Shown here in pieces: positions 36,118 to 44,460 of a stretch of DNA of 47,779 nucleotides (positions within the stretch are counted from its first letter, which is position 1; each line of letters begins with the position of its first letter). The notes under the pieces are model-generated. The model made no database searches. It was given only the letters and a program-made list of their open reading frames with translations, and was not told the origin of the DNA. Source of the DNA: Gammaproteobacteria bacterium. GTDB taxonomy: Bacteria; Pseudomonadota; Gammaproteobacteria; Steroidobacterales; Steroidobacteraceae. The position numbers and the translations under genes are program-made. The stretch is from positions 1 to 47,779 of the forward strand of contig DAHUXE010000122.1 in the NCBI GenBank assembly GCA_027307325.1, in the 5' to 3' direction.

Positions 36118-36741
36118 ATGGCAAAGCTGAAGCTGACCTACTTCGATTTCGACGGCGGCCGCGGCGAACCCGCGCGCCTGGCCTTGGCCCTCGGCGGCAT
36201 CGCCTTCGAAGACCATCGCGTCGCGGGTAAGGACTGGCCTGCCGTGCGCGATCAGACGCCGTTCTGGGCGATGCCCACGCTCGAAGTTGACGGCAAGGTC
36301 GTTTCGCAGTCGAACAGCATCAATCGCTACGTCGGCAAGCTGACGGGCCTCTATCCCCAGGACGACTGGCAGGCGCTGTTGTGCGATGAGGTCATGGACG
36401 CAGCCGAGGACCTCGGCACCCGCATCGGTCACACGATCGACCTGCCCGAGGACGCCAGGAAGAAAGCGCGTGAAGAGCTCGTTGCCGGGCGTATCACGCG
36501 TTACCTGGAGCAGTTTCAGGCGCGACTGAAGACAGCCGGCGGCGAGCATTTCGCCGACCGGCGCCTCACGGTGGCGGACCTGAAGATCTTCATGCTGGTC
36601 CGCTGGTTGCGCTCCGGGGTGCTGGATCACATTCCGAAAGACCTCGTGGACCGCGTCGCGCCGCTTCTCGTCAGGCACTTCGAACGCATGACGGGCCATC
36701 CGGGCATCGTGGAGTACTACCGGCGTCGCAAGGCCGCGTAG
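36118..36741 (+). CDS. Glutathione S-transferase
   Basis: The 207-residue protein has the thioredoxin-fold N-terminal domain beginning LKLTYFDFDGGRGEPARLAL with the catalytic tyrosine, FWAMPTLEVDGKVVSQSNSI (cis-proline and the QS glutathione-binding pair), and an all-helical C-terminal domain with RRLTVADLKIFMLVRWLRSG. The pattern is of the sigma/alpha-like class rather than the common beta class. A strong ribosome site GAGGAG precedes ATG 36118. The stop codon directly abuts that of the DUF488 gene on the other strand. Confidence 0.93.
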   Translation: MAKLKLTYFDFDGGRGEPARLALALGGIAFEDHRVAGKDWPAVRDQTPFWAMPTLEVDGKVVSQSNSINRYVGKLTGLYPQDDWQALLCDEVMDAAEDLGTRIGHTIDLPEDARKKAREELVAGRITRYLEQFQARLKTAGGEHFADRRLTVADLKIFMLVRWLRSGVLDHIPKDLVDRVAPLLVRHFERMTGHPGIVEYYRRRKAA

Positions 36742-37296
36742 CTAGGCAAGAGGCAGCTGCAGGTTGGCGGCGGGATAGACGATCGTCTGATCGGGACGGA
36801 TGACTGCGCCGGGAGTCAGCTGGGCGGCCTCCCGGCGGCCGCCTTCCATGATGTGGAAGACCGCTTCCCGGTGGGCGAGGAGAGGGTCGGCGACGATGCG
36901 GCGGTGACAGCGCCACCAGACGGCCTCCGAGCACATGATCGCGCAGCGCCGCCCGCGCCCCTCTTCAAGCAGCCTGCCGAGAGCCACGCGAAATTCCCCG
37001 GACAGGGCGTAGTCCGCATAGTTGTGGAAGCTCCCGTTCGTCCAGAAAGCGTTCACATCCGGTGAGACGGAGCGCGACTGCGGTCGCAGGCCGCCCAGGG
37101 CCGCCATGTGCTCATAGGAGATGTCGGAGGCCGCCAGGGCGGTCGGGAGCGTGTCCCTGTTGAACTGCGGGTTGGTCCTCGACCTCGGAACCGTGCGGAT
37201 GTCCGCGAGGAGCTGAACTTGAGCGCTCCTCAGGAGCTCGACGAGCTCGGCGAGAGTCCGGGTAGAGTGACCGATGCTGAAGAACGGAATCTTCAC
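36742..37296 (-). CDS. DUF488 family protein
   Basis: The 184-residue protein shows the DUF488 signatures: FFSIGHSTRTLAELVELLRS at the start, LLADIRTVPRSRTNPQFNRD, YEHMAALGGLR, and AIMCSEAVWWRCHRRIVAD, in which the cysteines and histidines are highly conserved in the family. The family may have a metal- or DNA-related function, but none is established. The start is GTG 37296, 49 bases downstream of the aceK stop, so co-transcription with aceK is possible. Confidence 0.92.
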   Translation of the reverse strand: MKIPFFSIGHSTRTLAELVELLRSAQVQLLADIRTVPRSRTNPQFNRDTLPTALAASDISYEHMAALGGLRPQSRSVSPDVNAFWTNGSFHNYADYALSGEFRVALGRLLEEGRGRRCAIMCSEAVWWRCHRRIVADPLLAHREAVFHIMEGGRREAAQLTPGAVIRPDQTIVYPAANLQLPLA

Positions 37297-37345
37297 GGGG
37301 CCACGAGACGAGGCGCGGATCCTGTCGTGCCAGGCTCACGCATCC

Positions 37346-39148
37346 TTACTCGTCCGCTCCCTCCGTGACGTACTCCGCGCGGAGGTAACAACTCTCAGGA
37401 TAGGTCCTGATCCCCGGAACATGGCCGGTGCGGTGTGCTTCCTGCATGTCCTCCCAATACCGCACCGTAAGCAGCTCACCGTGCCCGGCGCGGAAGGCTC
37501 TGCGCAGCTCGCGGTCGGCGATACGCAGTCCCGACTCCATCTCTTCCGGCAGGAAGACCAACCCCTGCTCGAAGTACCAGTCCGGCGGCCCCTCCTCGCC
37601 CTCGACGCGATCCGCGTTGGTGCGCACCTTCATGTCAGTCAGAGCCTCGACCGCGTCGTAGTCGTAGAGGAATACCTTGAGGTAGCGCGTGACGCCGTAA
37701 TTGCGGGCGTCGAAATCCCTGTTGAACAAGTTGGCCGCGGCATTGTTCCTGATGCAGTGGCCCAGGTTGCTGATCACGCGGAGCGCCTTATCGCGCGCAG
37801 CGCTCGTCAGGTAAACGTTGAGGGGCATGAGCGTTCGCTGAACGATCAGGTACCTGAAGATCACCGCGTCGCCCTGCAGCCGCACCGCATTGCCCGCCGC
37901 CGTCACGAGCTCCTCGAGCAGCCGTGGATCGAACCATACGCGGTCGAGCTTGAGGTTCTGGAAGATGGTGTTGTCGAGCATGCTCCCGGTGCGATTGATC
38001 TCGTGTATGCGCCGGTACTTTTCGAGCACGGCGGCAGCCCCCGGAAATGTCCCCCACTTGTAGCCGTCGGTCGGGTGATCGCGGATGACCTTCAGCATGT
38101 AGGCAAGGCACGGTGCGTTGAACGCCATCGCGACGGTCCCGGGCGAGCCGGGCGCGGTCTGCAGCACCTCGCCGCTCTGCGCCAGCTGCCGCGTGATCTC
38201 GCTCATGATCGCTACTTTGCTGAAGTGGTGGTAGCCGAATATCGAGTACTGAAGGCCGAGCGGCCGACGCGGCATGATGCTGAGCAGGAACTCGGCGATC
38301 TCGTGGTAGTGCGGATTCGTGACATGGAATGCTGCTTGTGTGGTGTTGAAGAGATTGTGGACGTGCGGAATCGTCACCAGAACCGCCCGGGCAATGACGC
38401 CCCCGTCCCCGTTCTTCAGGGCGACAACCAGGGGCTTTACCCGGCCGTCGCTAAACATCATCCGGCCGACCAGGTATGCGCCTCGGTTGCGGAAGAAGCA
38501 GCCGCGGATCATCTCGATCCGTTGGAGCTCGAGCGTCGGATCCGACGCAAAGGACTCGTTCAGGCGCTGGGCAACCAGTGCCACGTCGGCGTCGATGTCG
38601 CGGTACGGGACCGTCAGGTCGCCGACCTTGAGCAGCGCGCTCACCACGTGCGGATCGACCGGCCAGCGGCAGTCGACGGCTGTAAACACTTCCTCGCGGC
38701 GCGCCTTGGGCCGCGGCAGGTCTCCCAGGGTGTAATCGACCGGGCGCCACTCGCCGTGGTGCACCCGGCGCCACACCGAATGCATGAAGGCGATCGCGAG
38801 GTCGCCGTCGTACCGCTCCTGCGCCTGCTCCGGGTATGCGTCCCCGACTCCGACCCATAGCGGCTCGTCTTCGATCAACGTGGGGTAGGTCAGCCGCAGC
38901 TCGTCGGCGAGCGCGTCGACCGTCGCATCGTAAAGCCCGAGCCGCGCGCGTGCGTGAGTGACCGCCGCGGCAGGGTCGCGCTTCTCGAATGCCGCCTTGG
39001 CAAGCCACGTGAGCCGCTGAAATTCGGCATAGAAGCAGGCGAACGAATCGAGGATCCAGGCGGCAACGAGCCGCGCACGCTCATTATCCGCTGCTGCCGC
39101 GGATAATTGCGTCGCGAAGCGCTCGGTCAGGGTTGCGGTCGCTCTCAC
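37346..39148 (-). CDS. aceK: Isocitrate dehydrogenase kinase/phosphatase
   Basis: The 600-residue protein is AceK over its full length. The regulatory N-terminal part runs to about residue 310. The kinase core has VAMAFNAPCLAYMLKVIRDHP, YKWGTFPGAAAVLEKYRRIHE, NRTGSMLDN, NAAANLFNRDFDARNYGVTR and the catalytic-loop region LKVFLYDYDAVEALTDMKVR. AceK switches isocitrate dehydrogenase off and on so that carbon can enter the glyoxylate shunt during growth on acetate or fatty acids. E. coli AceK is 578 residues. The start is uncertain: GTG 39148 is used, with no clear ribosome site. No aceA or aceB lies beside it. The acyl-CoA ligase in this window is consistent with fatty-acid use. Confidence 0.96.
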   Translation of the reverse strand: MRATATLTERFATQLSAAAADNERARLVAAWILDSFACFYAEFQRLTWLAKAAFEKRDPAAAVTHARARLGLYDATVDALADELRLTYPTLIEDEPLWVGVGDAYPEQAQERYDGDLAIAFMHSVWRRVHHGEWRPVDYTLGDLPRPKARREEVFTAVDCRWPVDPHVVSALLKVGDLTVPYRDIDADVALVAQRLNESFASDPTLELQRIEMIRGCFFRNRGAYLVGRMMFSDGRVKPLVVALKNGDGGVIARAVLVTIPHVHNLFNTTQAAFHVTNPHYHEIAEFLLSIMPRRPLGLQYSIFGYHHFSKVAIMSEITRQLAQSGEVLQTAPGSPGTVAMAFNAPCLAYMLKVIRDHPTDGYKWGTFPGAAAVLEKYRRIHEINRTGSMLDNTIFQNLKLDRVWFDPRLLEELVTAAGNAVRLQGDAVIFRYLIVQRTLMPLNVYLTSAARDKALRVISNLGHCIRNNAAANLFNRDFDARNYGVTRYLKVFLYDYDAVEALTDMKVRTNADRVEGEEGPPDWYFEQGLVFLPEEMESGLRIADRELRRAFRAGHGELLTVRYWEDMQEAHRTGHVPGIRTYPESCYLRAEYVTEGADE

Positions 39149-39326
39149 GGGCGACCGGCAGTGTATCTGAGGATGCCGAGCGCGCCGAGCGTGGCCCGGG
39201 CTCAAGACCCATCGGCCTCGAGCCGCAGGGCTGGCGCGTGACGCCCCCTAAAGTTTTCGGCAAGGAGGCCGATCAAGCACCCTGGGAACCTCCTGTCCGC
39301 GCCGGGTGACCGCACGAGGAAGCTTA

Positions 39327-39533
39327 GTGAGCTGCACTGAAAAGAACCGGCTGCTGCAGGAGTACAGCGCTGCAACGCAGCGTCTGTCGCAGGTCGTGGC
39401 GCGTTACGGCGCGAGTCTCGGCCTCGCGCCGCTCGAGCGTGTGCAGGTCGAGAAGATCGTCGAAGAGGCGCGCCGTATCTACGGCCAGACGATGGCTGCG
39501 CTCGAAGCCCATCTGCTGCATCACGGGTGCTAG
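39327..39533 (+). CDS. Small conserved hypothetical protein
   Basis: The 68-residue product (SCTEKNRLLQEYSAATQRLS, then two helices, ending HLLHHGC) is a predicted helical hairpin with a cysteine near each end. It resembles short uncharacterised proteins I recall from soil proteobacteria and acidobacteria (C.EK..LL.EY..A...Y pattern). GTG 39327 is preceded by GAGGA at 7 bases, which decides the start. It has no signal peptide. Its stop is 14 bases from the end of the pseudogene on the opposite strand. Function unknown. Confidence 0.65.
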   Translation: MSCTEKNRLLQEYSAATQRLSQVVARYGASLGLAPLERVQVEKIVEEARRIYGQTMAALEAHLLHHGC

Positions 39534-39547
39534 TCCCGACACCCGGC

Positions 39548-40061
39548 TCAGACCCGCAGCGGGTCGGTGTCGCCGCTGTGCGCTGAGGTGCTCTGCCGGA
39601 GTCTCGCGAGCTGCGCGAGGCACAGCACGAGAAACGCGACCGCGACCCAGGCGAACCAGTCCCCGAGCAGCAGAAAGAGCGTCCGGTCGTGGGTCTGCGG
39701 GACCGACACCAGGAGCGAGCTGAAGGGTGCGGCGGCGCACCAGGGCTCTGTAGAGCAGCACCGCGAGCGCATACACCAGCCCTTCGGTGAAGTAAATGCG
39801 CACCAGCAGGTGCCGTGGCAGGTGCAGCGCGCCGTGCAGCAGACCCCAGATGTTCAGAGTCCCCAGGATCATGGCGCAACCGGCGACCAACGCCGCGCTC
39901 CCGGCACTCGCGCCGCGAGCGAACAGCAGCACCGGCACCGGTGCGAGCCATATGAGGGGCCAGGAGGGATCGAGCCCGGTGCCGTACCAGATCAGCACGG
40001 CGGTCGCGAGCATGGCGATCACCCCGCGCTCCACGCGACTCACCCCAATTTCGAATGCCAT
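39548..40061 (-). pseudogene. Collapsed apolipoprotein N-acyltransferase-like gene
   Basis: From ATG 40061 one frame reads four to five membrane helices in the style of an Lnt-type protein N-terminus (WPLIWLAPVPVLLFARGASA, TLNIWGLLHGALHLPRHLLV, LVYALAVLLYRALVRRRT). At about 39720 the sense switches frame, to FSSLLVSVPQTHDRTLFLLL and GDWFAWVAVAFLVLCLAQLA, which resembles the Lnt C-terminal periplasmic end and last helix. The whole nitrilase-fold catalytic domain (roughly 250-300 residues in the family) is missing, so this is an internal deletion with frameshift. Not functional as an acyltransferase. Confidence 0.65.
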
Positions 40062-40207
40062 CGAATCGCACCGCGGCTGTTGCTCGCGTCGGCGATCTTC
40101 GCTCCCGAGTGAGCGTAGGTGACCAGATGAACGGACCGCCCGGTGCCGTCGGGGACGTACTGCGCGACGAGGCTCACCAGAAGATTCACCGTCGAAAACC
40201 TGCGCAT
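40040..40207 (-). CDS. Small ORF (55 codons), possible gene remnant
   Basis: ATG 40207 follows a very strong ribosome site (GGGAGGGG, 2 bases before the ATG). The product begins MRRFSTVNLLVSLVAQYVPD and continues SVHLVTYAHSGAKIADASNS before ending in RWHSKLG. The YAHSGA piece recalls the start of hydrolase families, so this may be the front of a lost gene. It overlaps the first codons of the Lnt-like pseudogene in another frame. The rest of 40208-40364 shows nothing. Confidence 0.3.
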   Translation of the reverse strand: MRRFSTVNLLVSLVAQYVPDGTGRSVHLVTYAHSGAKIADASNSRGAIRWHSKLG

Positions 40208-40364
40208 AACCCCTCCCTGTCACGCCTCGCGCGGCAGCTGGAGGTGCGTGCGGAACTGCCCTGGACAGCCATCCGGTCGGAGTGTCCGCGCCGTCTGGGG
40301 GGAAATGATGATCGGCTGCTGGGCCGGATGGACTACGCGGCTACCGCCGCGGCTCGCGCCGCGG

Positions 40365-40823
40365 CTAGCGCCGCAACAGGTACCGGTATTGCACGAACCC
40401 CGATCGATCGGCGATCCGCTCGTAGAGCCGCATGGCTTCGGCGTTGCTCTCATGAGTCAGCCAGTACACGCGATTCAGGCCCTGCTCCCGTGCGCGCGCG
40501 TACACGTACTCGATCAGCGCCCGCCCGACACCCGCGCCGCGGGCTGCGGGCGCGACGAACAGGTCCTGCAGATAACAGTAGTCGTCCGTGGTCCAGCAGG
40601 AGCGGTGGCGGATGTGATGTACGAGGCCGACCGCGGTCTCCTCAGACCACGCCAGTGCACCCGCCATCGGCTCGGCCCGATCATTGAGCCGTCGCCAGGT
40701 CACTTCCGACACCTCGGCCGGAATCTCCACCTTGTAGAAGGACTGATAGCCGCGCCACAGCGGCAGCCATGCCGCCTGGTCGCCCGGCGACAGCGGTTTG
40801 ATCGTCACGGATGTCCTGGTCAC
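40365..40823 (-). CDS. GNAT-family N-acetyltransferase
   Basis: The 152-residue protein has the GNAT fold: VTIKPLSPGDQAAWLPLWRG at the start, YLQDLFVAPAARGAGVGRAL with the acetyl-CoA pyrophosphate loop (RGAGVG), and LTHESNAEAMRLYERIADRS with the conserved NxxAxxLY element. It acetylates an amine on an unknown substrate. The start is GTG 40823; GTG codons in the first few residues are possible alternatives. It follows a short Tat-signal-like ORF on the same strand, overlapping no coding homology. Confidence 0.9.
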   Translation of the reverse strand: MTRTSVTIKPLSPGDQAAWLPLWRGYQSFYKVEIPAEVSEVTWRRLNDRAEPMAGALAWSEETAVGLVHHIRHRSCWTTDDYCYLQDLFVAPAARGAGVGRALIEYVYARAREQGLNRVYWLTHESNAEAMRLYERIADRSGFVQYRYLLRR

Positions 40824-40833
40824 GGGGCTATCC

Positions 40834-40938
40834 TCAATGAAAGCCGGCCAGCGTCATCGCCGCGGCCGCGCACAGCGGAGCTAAGGCTGCGGAGCTCGCG
40901 AGCCTCAGGAGTTGTCGTCGGGTCAGTGCCGGGGCCAT
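40834..40938 (-). CDS. Tat-signal-like 34-codon ORF
   Basis: ATG 40938 encodes MAPALTRRQLLRLASSAALA followed by PLCAAAAMTLAGFH and a stop. It has the twin-arginine RRQLL pattern and a hydrophobic core of a Tat signal, but nothing to export. It lies between the sugar ATPase (stop at 40946) and the GNAT gene. Most likely it is the surviving front of a deleted exported enzyme; a small lipoprotein or membrane peptide is less likely. Confidence 0.4.
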   Translation of the reverse strand: MAPALTRRQLLRLASSAALAPLCAAAAMTLAGFH

Positions 40939-40945
40939 ACGTCAA

Positions 40946-42061
40946 TCAGGTCCCCACGCGGCGCCCCGAATGGGCGTCGAAGAGGTGCAGCCGATCGGTC
41001 GCGAACGTCAGCGTCACCGGATCGCCGACCCGCAGCAGTCTTTGTGGCGGCGTGCGCAGCACCAGCTCGACGTTCCCCACGCGCACAGTGAGAAATGTCT
41101 CGTTGCCGACCGGCTCTATCAGCTCGAGCGCGCCGCTGAGATGCGGCCCGGCCTCCGGCGGCGCGCCCGCGGTTACCAGGTGAAGATCCTCGGGACGCAG
41201 CCCAGCGACGAGCTCCGCGCCATCCTGCGCGGCCAGGCTCGATGCGCGGGGCTTGCCGAGCCCGAGCCGCGTGAACCCCAGGTCGAGCTGCGGCTCCTGC
41301 GGCTCCTGCTGCTGCTGCAGCAGCCGCCCGCGCAGGAAGTTCATGGACGGACTGCCGACGAAGCCCGCAACGAAGAGGTTGGCGGGCTGTTCGTAGACCC
41401 GCAGCGGTGTATCGATCTGCTGGATCTCTCCGCCGTTCATGACCACGATCCGCTGCCCGAGCGTCATGGCTTCGACCTGATCGTGCGTCACGTAGATCAT
41501 CGTGGCACGCAGCCGGCGGTGCAGCCGCGCGATCTCGGTGCGCACGCCCGAGCGCAGCCGCGCATCGAGGTTCGACAGGGGCTCATCGAGGAGAAACACC
41601 TGCGGCTCGCGCACCAGCGCCCGCCCCAGCGCCACACGCTGCCGCTGTCCGCCCGAGAGCTGGCGCGGCAGCCGGTCCAGCTGGCCTTCGAGATCGAGGA
41701 GCGCTGCGACCTCGCGCACGCGTGCGGCTCGCTGCGAGCGCGACACTCCCTTCAGACGCAGGCTGAACCCGAGGTTCTCCTCCACCGTCATGTGCGGATA
41801 GAGGGCGTAGGTCTGAAAGACCATCGCGACGTCCCGGTCCTTGGGCGCCAGGTCGTTGACCACCCGCCCGCCGATGCGCACCGTACCGGCCGTGGGCGTC
41901 TCGAGGCCGGCGATGATGCGCAACAGCGTCGACTTGCCGCAGCCCGAAGGGCCCAGAAGTACGACGAGCTCTGCATCGTCCACCCCGAAGGTCGCTCCGG
42001 CCACGGCGACCCGCCCGCCGTCATAGGCCTTGACCACGCCCTCCAGCGCTACGGCTGCCAT
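40946..42061 (-). CDS. Carbohydrate ABC transporter ATP-binding protein (MsmK/UgpC type)
   Basis: The 371-residue ATPase has Walker A GPSGCGKST (38-46), the Q-loop VFQTYALYPHMTV, signature LSGGQRQR, Walker B VFLLDEPLSNLDARLR, and the H-loop YVTHDQVEAM. A C-terminal TOBE/OB regulatory domain begins near residue 240 (SPSMNFLRG). This arrangement is that of MalK/UgpC/MsmK, which serve MalFG-type sugar importers. It would energise the permease pair at 43621-45335, although it is separated from them by the GH1 gene on the other strand. It diverges from GH1 with a LacI-type operator in between. A -10-like TATGAT lies at 42102-42097 on this strand without a good -35. Confidence 0.95.
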   Translation of the reverse strand: MAAVALEGVVKAYDGGRVAVAGATFGVDDAELVVLLGPSGCGKSTLLRIIAGLETPTAGTVRIGGRVVNDLAPKDRDVAMVFQTYALYPHMTVEENLGFSLRLKGVSRSQRAARVREVAALLDLEGQLDRLPRQLSGGQRQRVALGRALVREPQVFLLDEPLSNLDARLRSGVRTEIARLHRRLRATMIYVTHDQVEAMTLGQRIVVMNGGEIQQIDTPLRVYEQPANLFVAGFVGSPSMNFLRGRLLQQQQEPQEPQLDLGFTRLGLGKPRASSLAAQDGAELVAGLRPEDLHLVTAGAPPEAGPHLSGALELIEPVGNETFLTVRVGNVELVLRTPPQRLLRVGDPVTLTFATDRLHLFDAHSGRRVGT

Positions 42062-42169
42062 CCAGAAGACTCGACGGGCATCGCACCCCCGGTGGAATCA
42101 TAACCGCTGCCGCCGGGGGGCGTGACAGGGGCGGGCCCGGGCTGGGAAGTTCTGCGGCCAGCGCCCAAG

Positions 42170-42181
42170 GAAAACGTTTTC
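42170..42181. promoter_or_regulatory. LacI-family operator-like palindrome
   Basis: GAAAACGTTTTC is a perfect 12-base inverted repeat with the central CG typical of LacI/GalR-family operators, in an otherwise GC-rich 170-base divergent region between the ABC ATPase and GH1 genes. A possible plus-strand promoter (TTTTCT at 42177-42182, 17 bases, TATTCT at 42200-42205) would place the palindrome over its -35, fitting repression. No LacI regulator gene is in the window. Confidence 0.6.
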
Positions 42182-42231
42182 TTCAGCTGCCCGTCCGGGT
42201 ATTCTCTCCGCCAGACGTCGCGAGGTGTCCC

Positions 42232-43575
42232 ATCGCCTTTCCGCATCGCTTCCTCTGGGGGTGCGCGACCTCCGCTTACCAGATCGAGGGCTCGCCGCTG
42301 GCCGACGGCGCCGCCCCGAGCATCTGGGAGCGCTTCGTCCACACACCCGGACTGGTCAGGGACGGGGACACCGGCGATGTGGCCTGCGATCACTACCGCC
42401 GCTACCGGGACGACGTCGCGCTGATGGCGCGTCTCGGGCTCAAGGCCTATCGGTTCAGTGTCTCCTGGAGCCGCGTGCTGCCCCTCGGCACGGGAGCCGT
42501 GAATCCCGCCGGCCTCGCCTTCTACGACCGTCTGACCGATGAACTGCTCGGCCACGGCATAGAGCCGGTCGTGACGCTCTACCACTGGGACCTCCCTGCG
42601 GCCTTGTACGACCGTGGTGGCTGGCTCGATCGCGATTCGGCGCAGTGGTTCGCCGAGTACGCGCGCGTCCTGTACCGCAGGCTCGACGATCGCGTGAAGC
42701 TCTGGGCGACCATCAACGAGCCGTGGGTCATCGCGGACGGCGGCTATCTGCAAGGCGCACTTGCCCCGGGCCACCGCAGCCTCGCCGAGGCTCCCGTCGT
42801 CAGCCACCATCTGCTGTGTGCTCACGGCGCGGCCGTGCAGGCGTACCGCGCGGAGGGAAAGCACTCGATCGGGCTGGTGGTGAACCTCGAGCCCAAGCAT
42901 CCTGCTTCCGCACGCCCGGAGGACGTCGCCGCAGCGGCGCGCGCCGACGCCTACATGAACCGCCAGTATCTCGACCCGGTGTTCTTCGGGCGCTATCCGC
43001 CGGAGCTCGCGGATATCTTCGGCACTGCCTGGCGAGAGTGGCCGGAGGCTGACTTGAGGCTCATCAGCGAGCCGATCGACTTCCTCGGCGTCAACTACTA
43101 CACGCGCGGTGTGACGCAAGCCGAGACGGCAGCCTGGCCGCTCGAGGCCGCCGTGGTCCGCCAGCCGCAGGCCACCTACACCGAGATGGGTTGGGAGGTC
43201 TACCCGAGCGGGCTCACGGAAACGCTCTGCTGGGTCAGGGATCGCTACGGCGCGATCCCGCTCTACGTAACCGAGAACGGCGCCGCCTTCGCTGACCCGC
43301 CCAGCGTGGCCGGCGATCGGCTCGAGGACCCCCTGCGGGTCGAGTACCTGCGCGGCCATGTGCGCGCGGTGGGGGCCGCGATCGAGCAGCACGTCGACGT
43401 GCGGGGTTATTTCGTCTGGTCGCTGCTCGACAACTTCGAGTGGGTACTGGGCTACTCGAAGCGCTTCGGCATCGTGCACGTGGAATTCAGCTCCCAGCGA
43501 CGCACGCTGAAGGCGAGCGCCGAGTTCTATTCCAGGGTCATCGCCGCCAACGGCCGCGCGATCGAGGCGTGCTGA
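42232..43575 (+). CDS. GH1 beta-glucosidase, apparent ATC start codon
   Basis: The product is a full GH1 beta-glucosidase of 447 residues: AFPHRFLWGCATSAYQIEGS at the start, YRFSVSWSRVLP, YHWDLP, the acid/base E163 in TINEPW, NYYTRG, and the nucleophile E348 in YVTENG. FVWSLLDNFEW at the C-terminal end holds the aglycone-side residues. It hydrolyses terminal beta-glucosides in the cytoplasm (no signal peptide). In frame there is no ATG, GTG or TTG before the conserved N-terminus; ATC 42232 sits where the ATG is expected, 6 bases after GAGG. GTG 42379 would remove the first 49 residues including part of the active-site barrel. So either AUC initiates or the gene carries an ATG-to-ATC change. 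Confidence 0.87.
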   Translation: MAFPHRFLWGCATSAYQIEGSPLADGAAPSIWERFVHTPGLVRDGDTGDVACDHYRRYRDDVALMARLGLKAYRFSVSWSRVLPLGTGAVNPAGLAFYDRLTDELLGHGIEPVVTLYHWDLPAALYDRGGWLDRDSAQWFAEYARVLYRRLDDRVKLWATINEPWVIADGGYLQGALAPGHRSLAEAPVVSHHLLCAHGAAVQAYRAEGKHSIGLVVNLEPKHPASARPEDVAAAARADAYMNRQYLDPVFFGRYPPELADIFGTAWREWPEADLRLISEPIDFLGVNYYTRGVTQAETAAWPLEAAVVRQPQATYTEMGWEVYPSGLTETLCWVRDRYGAIPLYVTENGAAFADPPSVAGDRLEDPLRVEYLRGHVRAVGAAIEQHVDVRGYFVWSLLDNFEWVLGYSKRFGIVHVEFSSQRRTLKASAEFYSRVIAANGRAIEAC

Positions 43576-43620
43576 TACGCCCTAAGGTGCGGTGCTCGGC
43601 GCGGCCGCAACCCGCTGCGC

Positions 43621-44460
43621 TCAGCCTTTGACGCTGCCCGTCAGGATGCCGCGGATGTAGTAGCGCTGCAGGGCCAGGAACAGCACCAGCACCGGCAGCA
43701 CCGTCAGCACCGCGCCCGCCATCATCAGCTCGTTGTCCTGGCCGTGCTCGCGCGACAGCGCCGCCAGGGCGACCGGCAGCGTGTACATGCGCTGATCGGT
43801 GAGCGCGATGAGCGGCCACAGAAAATCGTTCCAGCCGCCGAGGAAAGTGAATCCGCCGAGGAAGGACGCTACCGCGAGAGTCGCCAGTATCGGCCGCAGC
43901 ACCGGCAACACGATGCGCAGGAATATCCGCACCTCGTCCGCGCCGTCGATGCGCGCGGCCTCGAGCAGCTCGTCCGGGATCGACAGGGCGTACTGTCTCA
44001 CCAGAAACACCCCGAAGATGCTGGCAGCCGCCGGCAGAACGACACCGGTGTAGGTGTTCACCAGGCCGAGCCACTTCATCATGAGGAACAGCGGCAGCAT
44101 GGCCACCTGACCCGGGATCACGAGAGCCGCGAGCAGCGTGCGCAGCAGCGCCTCGCGTCCGCGGAAGCGCAGCTTCGCGAAGGCAAAGCCCGCCAGGGAA
44201 TTGAAGAGCAGGGACAGCACCGCGGTGAGCGAGGCGAGCCACAGGCTGTTGGCAATATAGCGCCCCATGCCCTGCGTCGCGAACAGCAGGCGGTAGTTGG
44301 CGGCGGTCGGGTGCCGCGGCAGAAGCGGTGGCGGGAAGACACTGGCAGTGCCGGCCGGCATGAACGACACCGCCACCATCCACAGGAGCGGCAGCAGCGT
44401 CAGCGCGGCGAGCGACAGCAGCGCCACGTGCAGCAGTACGCGAGTGGCTCTGGCGCTCAC
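43621..44460 (-). CDS. Sugar ABC transporter permease, MalG type
   Basis: The 279-residue permease has six membrane helices. The cytoplasmic EAA loop is seen in IPDELLEAARIDGADEVRIFLRIVLPVLRP, and the MalG-type C-terminus is QRYYIRGILTGSVKG. The first helix begins VLLHVALLSLAALTLLPLLW. It forms the translocation channel with the next gene's product. It starts with GTG 44460 overlapping the TGA of the partner permease (GTGA), so translation is coupled. The longer frame running up to 45414 is out-of-frame sequence of the partner. Its stop faces that of GH1, 46 bases apart. Confidence 0.93.
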   Translation of the reverse strand: MSARATRVLLHVALLSLAALTLLPLLWMVAVSFMPAGTASVFPPPLLPRHPTAANYRLLFATQGMGRYIANSLWLASLTAVLSLLFNSLAGFAFAKLRFRGREALLRTLLAALVIPGQVAMLPLFLMMKWLGLVNTYTGVVLPAAASIFGVFLVRQYALSIPDELLEAARIDGADEVRIFLRIVLPVLRPILATLAVASFLGGFTFLGGWNDFLWPLIALTDQRMYTLPVALAALSREHGQDNELMMAGAVLTVLPVLVLFLALQRYYIRGILTGSVKG

